Shown piece after piece: positions 33,220-41,500 of a DNA stretch of 41,500 nucleotides. The position numbers were made by a program, and so were the translations under genes. The stretch covers positions 16,591,001-16,632,500 of the forward strand of contig WPIO01000001.1 in NCBI GenBank assembly GCA_009760855.2, written 5' to 3'. Origin of the DNA: Cristatella mucedo. Lineage: Eukaryota > Bryozoa > Phylactolaemata > Cristatellidae. How positions within the stretch are numbered: the first letter of the stretch is position 1; each line of letters opens with the position of its first letter. A model generated the notes under the pieces. The model was not told the DNA's origin. It saw only the letters and a program-made list of their open reading frames with translations, and searched no databases.

Positions 33220-33465
33220 TGTAGCCCGAATTATTGTCGCGAATGGCACAAAACGCCAGCCGATGAGCAACACCACCAGTTTATTCCTCCTACACACGGA
33301 GCAGGGCGAAGCACGACTCTCTTTGCCCCTCTCACCCACCGGAGTCCCCCGACTTCCTTGGCAAAACAAACCACTAATCGCACGGCCCGACTGCTTACCA
33401 CATCGAGTGTCACAGCCCACTCGTACAGCGATCAGGGGCAGTGTCATCAATTAACTAAAATCACA
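33220..33465 (-). mobile_element. 5' LTR of the Ty3/Gypsy-like element
   Basis: The 246-base partner of 27032-27278, TG...CA ends, AATAAA on the minus strand (33280-33285). It is followed by GGGAG (33466-33470), which matches the five bases before the other LTR. The gag start is 16 bases inside. About 97% identity between the LTRs, by eye, suggests a moderately recent insertion. Confidence 0.9.
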
Positions 33466-33960
33466 GGGAGAAAATCCAAGCACAAAAGATATCAGAAAAT
33501 GTATTTATTTATCATAAATATAAACAGACGATGGCGACCAGGTTTAGCAGCCTGCTATATGCACTATGACCATAGCAAGCAGTTAGCTGCCTTTATATTT
33601 ACGCGCGACTGTTTACATTTATGATAAATCAACACGTTTTGAGATGTCTTTTCTACTTAAATTTTCTTCCTAAAACCATAAAACTGAGCGCTAAACCCTA
33701 AAAACCTAAACCAAAAACCTCCAAGTCAAAAGCGATACAGCATTTAGCCACTAGGCCCTAAAACGTAAGCCAAAAACTTACAACCCCTTAGCAGTACACC
33801 AAGAATCTAAAACCCTATGTTAAAAAGATGCTCTGAAATGTGTTGATATAACGTAAATATAAGTAAACGCTGGTGACCACGTTTAAACAGCCTGCTATGG
33901 GCACTGTGCTCATAGCCGGAAGTGAGCTGGCTCCATGAACAAACGACGCCGTATTATCTG
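33466..33960 (+). repeat. Right arm of the inverted repeat, with CCCTAAA-like stretch
   Basis: Contains the sequences matched by the left arm: CCTAAAACCATAAAACT, GATATAACGTAAATA (~33845), CTGGTGACCA, GGAAGTGAGCTGGCTC and CAAACGACGCCGTATT at the outer end (~33955). The middle (33660-33820) is a run of degenerate CTAAACCCTAAAA units. A related copy of the outer module precedes it at 33496-33600, so the arm is itself duplicated. Confidence 0.8.
33496..33640. repeat. Palindromic MITE-like unit, 32-bp terminal arms
   Basis: Bases 33496-33527 and 33609-33640 are inverted copies with four mismatches in 32. The centre (33530-33600) resembles 33870-33940. No target duplication or coding capacity was seen. 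It lies within the right arm. Confidence 0.8.
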
Positions 33961-34399
33961 GATCTTTAGATCACGGATTTTGGATTTTTCGGAGTGAGTG
34001 TGGAAATGTGGCTTGGTGTTCACGCTTTGGCCATTTAATGGCACTTTAATATCTGCTATTGAGCGAGCCACTGTATTATGAACTTAGTTTGGGCAAATAG
34101 CGAATTATATCAACTTTCGGCCAAACCCTTCGATGCGCATTAATGGCTGGATCGTTTGATGACGGATAAAGTATATAATGTCCAAGGCGTGAGAGCTATG
34201 GCAGTTTGCAAATGAGTGACACCATGAGCGAGAGTGAACTCGAAATATACATTCGAGACCTTTGTGGACGTGCTGATTCCTGCCAGAGCGTTCAGTCGGG
34301 CGGCGTATTTCGTTGTCTCTGGGTTAACAACCGTTAATGCTCGTCTACCGCTATTCAAATGAGACTTTAAAATCAGCGTATATTTCCCGCACTTGACTG
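33961..34399. other. Unassigned DNA
   Basis: No gene or repeat recognised. Confidence 0.35.
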
Positions 34400-34709
34400 C
34401 ACTACATGGGTTTCGCCCTACAGGGCGAGCGTATTGCAGGTTTTCGCTCTCTGTCTCATGTCAGCGACCGAATAATTCGATTACGCACAGCGTCCTTGAC
34501 CGACTGCCTATCGAGCGAGCTCGGCGAGCCCAGTGCGACGAAGGCACTTCCCTCCGAAATGCACCGCAGTAGTGGCCAACTGGCTCAACTTTCGCTGCTC
34601 GCGGTTCGCCGTGCTCGTTCAAGCGGCGAAGCGCGCCGGCCTTTGCTCCGGTACCGGCTGCGGGAAGAGCAGCCGACGCCGGCGGCGGCGAAGATATTCG
34701 AGCCAGCTG

Positions 34710-34742
<33 letters not shown>

Positions 34743-35310
34743 ACGACTGCTGCTGCTGCTGCTGGCAGCCGGTCCGGTCGTCTCGTCGTCGCCCGGGCCG
34801 CAACGAGGGGCTCGCTTTCAGCGCGGCGTTCGCTGGCTGCTGCGGAAACGCTGCGTCATCGCCTCCCTTCAAGCGCGGGGGGGGGCCGCTGCGGCGCACC
34901 GGCGCGCCGTGCCGCAAGCTGGCGGAGGCTGGTCGCCCGCGGCGCTTCGAGCTCGCGTCTCGCCATTGAGCGAGCGCATGAGACGACAAAGCCGCAGAGC
35001 AGCGCCGGGCGCCGGAGCGTGAGACCGGTGCACACGCGTTCTCGCGCAGCTCGCCGCAGCGGCTAATGTCTGAATTATACTCGCATACTTCGGATGCTGG
35101 GTGCCGGAGGCCTCGAGTGGCCTCGAGCTCGCGCGCGAGCCTGCACTCTTAGCTCTTAGGCGAAGCAAGTGCAGCGTGGAACGAAAGTACTGCTCATCCG
35201 CTGAAACCGCGCCGGTTGTCGCGGAGAGGCTCGATGCATATCTGCCGGTCGAGACGCGGCTGACGTGCCCTGCTCAGTTGGCTGCGCGCCTGAGACCACC
35301 CCACCCGGGC
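34400..35310. other. CpG- and GC-rich block
   Basis: Dense in CG dinucleotides, with long overlapping frames on both strands (187, 177 and 134 codons) that are Ser/Arg/Ala-rich without a domain, as chance frames in GC-rich DNA are. It includes the CAG/CTG hairpin at 34706-34769 and a G9 run near 34876. It may be a promoter or CpG island; no start site can be fixed from sequence. Confidence 0.45.
34706..34769. repeat. (CAG)n/(CTG)n inverted repeat
   Basis: GCTGCC(AGC)n at 34706-34728 is the exact reverse complement of 34747-34769, giving a 23-bp perfect stem around an 18-base loop that is itself mostly CAG. Confidence 0.95.
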
Positions 35311-35314
35311 TCTC

Positions 35315-35425
35315 AAATTAAAAGACTTCCTCCGAGTCTACACCCGGAAGCTTAGAAAAACCAGGGCTTCTTTTGTCACTTGAAAACCGAAGTCCTGCCA
35401 GTTCGACCCAAAACAGATTTATAAG
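35315..35425 (+). mobile_element. LINE family B, left piece of a split copy
   Basis: Matches 27573-27683 (LKDFLRVYTRKL...AR.SF, then CAGATTTATAAG) with scattered substitutions and a stop. It breaks off exactly where a LINE A tail begins, and the homologous sequence resumes at about 36059. Confidence 0.85.
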
Positions 35426-36052
35426 ATGATGATGATGATGATGATGATGAGGATATTAATAATAGTGCTTTCAGAGAACTCAATCTCTTCCTAGGAACTT
35501 TGCATTTGCTGCAAAGAAAGCATGACTGAATCGTTAGTGGTAGCATGCTCAATGATAAGAAGCATAGCAAATGCAAAGCCAGCATGCAAAGATTGTTAGT
35601 GGCAGCACGCATCGTGTCAGCATGCATAAACACACAAGGACAACTCGCAGGAAGCCCACTAAATACTGTGATCAATAGATGCGTTTTTAGCTTCTTTTTA
35701 AGTGTCGTCAAGTCAGGGGTCAGGGGTCACACCAGTCGGGAGGGAGCTCCACGCTTTGGGAGCATACGAACTAAAGGCGCCGTCTCCAAAAGATCCGAGG
35801 TTCGTACGGGGTGTAGCTAAACGATTAGATTCACAAAAGCGGGTGGTACGATGCTTGGCCCGGTGAGAAAGTAGATCTGATAGGTAGGCTGGAGTCAAAG
35901 AATGAAAAAGACCTTAAAGTGAGTGACTGATTTTTAAAGCCGATGCGCTGCTCGACTGGAAGCCAGAGCAGGGTAGACGAGAAGTGGTCTCATGTGGCAA
36001 CTGCAATGCTCACGACAGACAAGCCTAGCTGCAGAGTTTTGCACTAACTGTT
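35426..36052 (-). mobile_element. LINE family A, inserted in a LINE B copy
   Basis: Minus-strand A copy: tail of (ATG)n at 35426-35452, stem-loop GTGCTTTCAGAGAACTCAATCTCTTCCTAGG-type at 35465-35500 (split here by a slash-free reading of two arms), and coding for PAYLSDLLSHRAKHRTTRF...SSYAPKAWSSLPTG (35713-35898). It is truncated in the RT C-terminal part at about 36052. The rest of the frame is damaged. Divergence is higher than in 12328-13830. Confidence 0.85.
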
Positions 36053-36058
36053 AGTGTC

Positions 36059-37520
36059 TGAACTACTTGCTTGCTAAATCTGCGAGGTCTCACTCCCCAG
36101 GTATTAACGGCTCGGCGAACACATTTTCAACCTTCTTCATTAAAACCCTCCACAAAGCCTTACATAAAGTTGAGTTACAAGTTATGACCTTCCTTCAGGT
36201 ATTTCCCCGAGGTTTCTGCTTGCGATATGACAACCTTAATAAATTCTAGTAAAAAAGTTCACCTCATACTCTATAAATCTCCTCTGTAGTCTTCACTGGA
36301 AGACAAACTTAGCTCAGACATGACTGACATTTTACTGCTTCTCCGGAAAAACGATTTGTATCCAAGTCCTTCAAATCGGTTGTCGTTAAATCAATACTTA
36401 CGTACCTAGCGTGGATTAGATTGAGAGGTCCTAGCAAACTATCGTTCAGTTGCCCTTCTTTTTGTCAAAGATTCTTGAAAGGATTGTCGCTAAGAAGCTT
36501 CTAGCGTACATTGAAAAGAATGAGTTTTCAGAAAATTTTAGTCGTTAGTCAAGCGACACAACTCCACTGAATCTACTCTTCTCTGTGTCACCAATGACAT
36601 CATATGCAGCAAAGATAACGGAAATGTCACTGTCCTAGCACTTCTGAATCTATTAGCTGCGCTTGACACCATTGATCACGATAAACTAATGGAACGATTG
36701 AGAACAATGGTCTATCTGGCAGACAGGGCACTGTTGCGGTTTAAATCGTACCTGTCCTGTCGTGTTTAATCCATATCGCTCGGGGGTCAGGTCTCTTCCA
36801 TCAGACCAGTCACCCGGGGAGTCCCATATTATCCGTCATCGGTCGTTTGCGTTTCTCCATTTATGCTGCTGAATCTCTGGGAAAAGTGATTCGGGCCGAT
36901 GAAATTGGCTATTACATCTATGCTGAAAATACTCAGCTGCATTTGTAAACTAAGCAGTCGGAATCTGCTGCAGCGACTGATAAACTGAATGCCTGCCTTA
37001 CGTCCGATTCCTAGCTAAGATTAAGAGGGTTCTTCCATGGTGGCTTGCGAAAAATTTAACCAGCTCCTTGGTTTTGTTTCGGCTAGATTATTGAAAGGCC
37101 CGCCACGGTTTGGCACGCTCCTTAATACCTAGCTGAACTGCTGCACCAGCTTAAGCATTCTCGTGTCCTCAGGTTCTCGTTGGACAAACAAAAATTAGTC
37201 TTTTCATTTCTCCTCTTAAAGATCATTGACGACAGTAGTTTAAGCTTTGCACGTCCTAGACTGTGGAAATCACTTTCAAAACTCTTACGCAACGAAATTT
37301 ACTACCCTATTGCCGATTATGGCAGATCCTTTCCAGCCATCCTGAGCTGCTACTTTTGTGCTTATCATGACCTCAACTGCTCTCCTGACTGAGGTATGCT
37401 TTTCACTTTCTCTTTGCTGCGTGAGACGAAGTCTGTTGGCAACCGAATGCTAAACGAAAGCCGCTTAGGCTGTGATTGCGCTTTAGAAAACTTTCCTGCA
37501 TAACACCCACTCAGACTTTG
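36059..37520 (+). mobile_element. LINE family B, right piece of the split copy, decayed
   Basis: Continues from 27700 of the long copy: GAGGTCTCACTCCCCAGG, then RT blocks in several frames (ANYRSVALL, LLSAALDTIDHDKLMERL at ~36650, an altered FYADDTQ region YIYAENTQLH at ~36925), a deletion near 37010, then the C-terminus (FLLLKIIDDSSLSFARPRLWKSL, 37180-37392). It ends GAGATGCATAAATAAATAG near 37558. Many stops; catalytic Asp residues are changed. The oldest B copy here. Confidence 0.85.
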
Positions 37521-37559
37521 TTGCTTCGAAGAGTTAGAGTGAGATGCATAAATAAATAG

Positions 37560-38299
37560 CATGGTGGTCAGCACTCTTTTACTCGCGTAACCTAGGTGGC
37601 GTGGGCGGCTGACGGCAAATTACGATTAAAATGAAAACTAATCCTCGCACCTGAGGCGGTGGTTGAGCTGACCCGAGCCCTTCGTCACTGGTGCTCATTG
37701 GTCGTGTCGTGGGGCGGCTCAAACATATTTCTGCTGTCCGACCCGTAGCACGACTTGAAGCAAACGTCCGATTCCAAGATTACCAGGCTATCGCTGCCCA
37801 GATATTTATTATTCGTGGCTCCTGAATTTTAACAGCTAGAGGCCGGTTATATAATAATCCACGGCGAGGCGGCATAAAAGTGGAAGCCACGTAATATTCA
37901 GGCAGCTGAGCCCGAGCGTTTGAGCCAGACAGGAGCTCTTGACCCCAGGTCAGGCAGTCGAGAGGCGCTCTGCGTGCCGCATGAGAGCTGTACTCCATGG
38001 CTGGTACTCGAGGCCCCATATAGCCCTCCACATTCTCCATGCTATGGACACGGACTCGTTTTCTCAAGGTATGGACTCTCTACGTTGTTGCCGAATTCCG
38101 TCACTGTGGGGCTCCTTGTGTACGTTGGTGCTACGCCCACAATACTCTAGCCGAAATTTCAGAGCTCTGTCCTTGGCCTGCATTTGTCGCGCGTCGGATG
38201 GGACTATCTTCATTGCGAGCACTGTGCTTGCTGCCTAGTTCTGCCCGGGTCTGTAAGCCGCGTCTGCCCGCTTGCACGGCGGAGGCAGAAAAGAAAAGT
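37560..38299. other. Unassigned DNA
   Basis: Nothing recognised with confidence. On the minus strand TTATATAACC (~37847) and AATAAAT (~37806) have LTR-like spacing, without further support. Confidence 0.3.
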
Positions 38300-39900
38300 G
38301 CTTTCGTGGTGCTTTGCCGGTAAAGCTGAGCCCCCGGCCACGTCGGACGGCGCATTCTGGAATCGTGGAGCGATCTGCTGTCGCCCTGGCTCTCGCTTCC
38401 TCTGCGCTCGCTGTCCGTAACTCGGCTGATGCGCTCCGAATTCCGGAGCACTCTCTGCGCACGACATTGCTGTCCGGCACAGGGGGAGGGGCGGGCCAAT
38501 CTTGACGACGGCAGTAAGGCTCGCACCGCTGTCGCTCTGCAACGTTGTAGGTAGCGCCGCCATTTGACGTGCGCCGCCGAAGGGAGGCCGCTAGTTCGCA
38601 ATGTGAGGCGAGGAAATGGAATCGATTCGCTGCTCGACTGCGACGGCGCGCGTTTGCCGCAAAATGCCGAAAGTGCAGGAACGACTTCCACTGCCGCCGT
38701 CGTAGCGAGAGTTCGGCGCCGGCAGCCCGGCCGCAGCGACGCAGCGCCAGCGCTGGACTGCCGGTCGGACTCGCTGGAGGCGAGCGCTGCGCACTCGTCG
38801 GCGGAGGCCAGCTTGCTCGGTTCCTTCGTGTCGACCGGACGCTTACGAGAAGAAGCCCACGCAGCTCGGGGAGTCGTCGGCTCCGGCGGCGGCGGCGGTC
38901 AGGCGAGGGAGTGAGTTAGGCGAGGGGGCGGTAGAATCCTAGGCGCGGGAGATGTGCGTCCGCGCTCGGCTAGTGCGCACTGCAGACGCATTCGGCGCCC
39001 GAAGTCGACGCCGTCGGCGTCGGCAGCGTCCCGGCTTCCCTCGCGCGCGATTAGCCGCGGACAGTGGCGCGAGAGTACGGGTGGCAGATCGGCAGGTCCC
39101 GACAGGCAACGAGAGCGCGTGGAATGAACTCTTGACCTCGCAGGTCGCCCGAGGCGCGATCGCCTCGCTCGTGACGGAGGCAGCGCTACGGGCTCGCCGA
39201 TGTCCGACATCCCACTCTGCCGGAGATCGACGGTCGACGCCGCCGTCGGCGTGACGGCTGCCTCTTCAGGAGCCCGGGAGGCCGTGCGCTCGCACGCAAA
39301 CGGCACGCCCCGCCGCGAGAAAACGCTTCCGCCCGCTCGCAAGCCTCTGCCCTAGCGGTTTCGTAGTCCGCTGCAAAAGGCTCCTCTTTCGCGAGCGGCT
39401 TCGTGCGACTCCAGCGTCTGAAGGCTTCCGCTGACGGACGGCCGCGACAATACGGTGCACTCTTTGAGACTCTCCGTGGCTGTGCGACGGCGGAGCTAGT
39501 CGCCGAATGGCAGGGGCGCTCGTGCGTTAGAGACGCGAGACTCGGGCTCTCGCATTTCTTCATCGCGGCTAAGACGGTATCCAGGCCAGAGCATCAAATC
39601 GAATTGAATCGCGCGGTCGAGCGAGCTCGACGGCGCGTTCGAGAACGCGCGACGGCAGCAGCAGCAGCAGTAGTCGGACCGAGCTGACCCGTGCGAGTGC
39701 AGGCGGGCAGCGGCCGTCGTAAGTCGGCGGCGAGAGCGCCGCCACTCGCCGCTGACGTTTGGCTGTGGCGGCGAGAGCCGCGGCCCGCGCAAATTGCGGC
39801 AGAGATGCTGCAGCGTGCGTAGCTTCGCTTGGCTCGACGGACTGGCGGCTCACCGGCGGCTGGTCGGCGGCGTGAGATAGCCGTTGGTCGTTTGACAACG
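38300..39900. other. CpG- and GC-rich block
   Basis: About 1.6 kb dense in CG dinucleotides with GGC and CAG runs (38883-38897, 39654-39669). Frames of up to 186 codons overlap on both strands (38131-38691 minus, 38564-38919 plus, 38899-39563 minus) and are Arg/Ala/Ser-rich without domains. I see no reason to prefer one as coding. A CpG-island-type promoter with a non-coding first exon would fit but is unproven. Confidence 0.45.
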
Positions 39901-40077
39901 CCCGAATGCAGCTATTAAAGGTAGGCGAGGCGGAGGCATTATATTTGCGAACCCATTAAATCTGAAACTACAATGCGAAAGTTCAGGGTCGTGTCAACTG
40001 AGCGTCGTTGGCGAGCGATGGGTACATCCGTTCTAACCTGGCAACGCGATAGATTTGAGAACTTACGAAGATGATAA

Positions 40078-40575
40078 AAAGAAAAAAACGTTTATAAAGC
40101 GACCTGAGAGTGCCGAATTTCTTTCTAAGCACCTTGCGTGCAATGGAAAGATACCGTGCCAATTGTTCCAGTGATAACATGCACAGTTTCAGCTCGTGCA
40201 AGTCTAAAGAAGACAATTCACACGGAAGAAGTAACGGCTTGGAGGAATAGGTAGATTTTTAAGCTTCTTTATAAAAGTCGTCCAGTCAGGAGATGCGATG
40301 CCAGTCGGTGGGGAGCATGATGATTGTTGTAACGGTCTCCAAAAGGATAACAAGTTCATTAGAGACACGACCAAATTATCAGAGACAGGGGAGTGCATGG
40401 TACGACAGGAAGCCTGATGAGGAAGAATTTCAGTAGAGTATGAAGAGACCGCGATATGAGTGACAAAAACCTTGAAGTCAGTTAGCTGCGACTGACGTGG
40501 AACCTGCACACATTGACGAGAAGTGATGCGATGTGAGAGTTTCGACGTTCGGGCATGCTGGTCGCTAAGTTTTCA
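40078..40575 (-). mobile_element. LINE family A 3' part, diverged
   Basis: Minus strand. 3' stem-loop region TATAAAGCGACCTGAGAGTG...TTTCTTTCTAAG (40093-40132) and C-terminal coding remnants (DFKVFVTHI, EILPHQASCRTMHSP, FRT-like end at 40250-40509). Many substitutions and frame breaks. Confidence 0.7.
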
Positions 40576-40808
40576 GAATGACAGGAAAGTTGTAGAAACT
40601 GGCGCGGCCTCCACTAATGGACAAGTATTCATGTGCCAATCCACTCACTGCGTTTTTCGCAGCTGCAGTTGTAGCAGTTTAAGGTGCTGCGAGGAGGAGG
40701 GCCAACGCTAAAGACGCTGAAACGAGAAAGGTGGAGAGCGATCGAACATTAAAAGAGTGGGCAACTACCATAGACAGTACCGGCGGTGCCATGCAAAGCG
40801 AACATAAT

Positions 40809-40930
40809 TGTAATAATAATACATCATCAATAACGCCCTCAGATAACAATCTCTTTCTAGGCACTTTATATTTGCTGCAAAGGAAGCGTTATAGAATGGT
40901 TATTGCTAGAATTCTCAACGGCAACCGGCA
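40809..40930 (-). mobile_element. LINE family A 3' tail fragment
   Basis: AAT-rich tail (40809-40830), then the stem-loop AACGCCCTCAGATAACAATC...CTAGGCACTTTATATTTGCTGCAAAGG. No coding part is attached. Confidence 0.75.
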
Positions 40931-41244
40931 TAGCATATTGCTCAAGCACGGTCTTATGCGCTGCAGCCTTGTAAACCTGAGAGCTTGCAGGTGCAAACGG
41001 CTCTAGGAGATCGATTTGAGCTGGATAGTGAAACGGTGGTGTGCCGGATCTTGCAGATTAGGATTGTCGAAATAATTCGCGGTTCCTAAATAAGGATGGC
41101 TTGGAGCCATAATCTAGGATACATCCTTATCCATGGTTTGGCGGGACGACAAAGCTAAAGTCACATTACAGGCAGTCAGTGGCACCCAAGCATACGAGTC
41201 AGGCGTAGTTGCGCCCCCCAGGCCGGTTCGTCGGTCGGCACTTC

Positions 41245-41500
41245 ATTGGCTAATCCCTCCACAGAGTCAGCATTGCTTCGGGTGTATAACGACCAAATTA
41301 AGAATGCAGACATGGTTAGAGCATCTCTACTTGTCTTGCTCGATCTTTCGGCAGGTTTTGATACTATCGATCACCAAGTCCTTCTTGAGCACCGTTGGCC
41401 TCGCCTGGGCATCACTGGCACTGTTCTGCAACGGTTCAGGTCCTACCTCAGTGGGAGATTCCAGAGTACTGACGTGAATGCATAAAGATCATCCGAGGTA
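41245..41500 (+). mobile_element. LINE family A, RT N-terminal part, cut by the window edge
   Basis: Frame reads [32 protein letters not shown] and RSYLSGRFQSTDVN, matching 12350-12580. A stop (TAA, ~41482) follows VNA and the motif A Ala is Gly. It continues beyond 41500, so the active site is not seen. The preceding 40930-41245 holds nothing I recognise. Confidence 0.9.

Noticed and set aside
34406-35168. Several 100-190 codon proteins on both strands
   Set aside because: They overlap on opposite strands, are Arg/Ala/Ser-rich and have no domain, as expected for chance frames in GC-rich DNA.
38131-39898. Overlapping GC-rich frames as genes
   Set aside because: No motif, no splice pattern I could defend, and frames on both strands are equally long.
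1-41500. CRISPR array, rRNA or bacterial operon
   Set aside because: The tandem repeats have no unique equal-length spacers, there are no rRNA blocks, and the content is eukaryotic retroelements.

Overview
The window reads as repeat-dense nuclear DNA from an animal, probably an invertebrate, which I cannot name to species. Supporting signs are many 5'-truncated L2/CR1-type LINE copies on both strands, tRNA-derived SINEs, one LTR retrotransposon with gag, protease, RT, RNase H and integrase, a long (AC)n microsatellite, several tandem repeats, and an intronless pseudogene of a protein family I know only as 'uncharacterised' from animal genomes. I see no intact host gene, rRNA, tRNA gene or CRISPR array. 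Most open frames are relics of transposons or chance frames in GC-rich or simple-repeat DNA.

Layout. 1-1168: LINE family B (minus) abutting a LINE family A tail. 1655-3545: three short tandem-repeat arrays. 3700-6390: unassigned. 6391-7540: SINE, LINE A relic, second SINE type. 8718-13830: two LINE A copies in opposite orientation, 3' tails outward, bracketing the pseudogene (9790-12055). 14831-15264: LINE B fragment. 15300-18100: GC-rich DNA with a 49-bp duplication, a strong hairpin, poly-C, (AC)n and an LTR-like stretch. 18448-22641: SINE and LINE fragments and a CAG-rich tract. 23150-26056: the longest LINE A copy (endonuclease plus RT, broken). 26741-33960: the most structured part, a pair of inverted repeat arms with a Ty3/Gypsy-like LTR element (minus strand) inserted between them. 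That element has two ~246-bp LTRs and an apparent GGGAG target duplication, and a LINE B copy sits between its 3' LTR and pol. 34400-35310 and 38300-39900: CpG-rich, GC-rich blocks that could be promoter or first-exon DNA but show no recognisable protein. 35315-37520: one decayed LINE B copy split by a younger LINE A copy. 40078-41500: LINE A fragments.

How the parts relate. Families A and B are different L2-like LINEs, with trinucleotide (ATT)n tails in A and tetranucleotide-like tails in B. The first SINE family ends in a stem-loop sequence shared with LINE A, as expected if it borrows that LINE's reverse transcriptase. The nesting gives a relative order of insertion. Every coding element seen carries at least one break, so nothing here looks autonomously mobile now.
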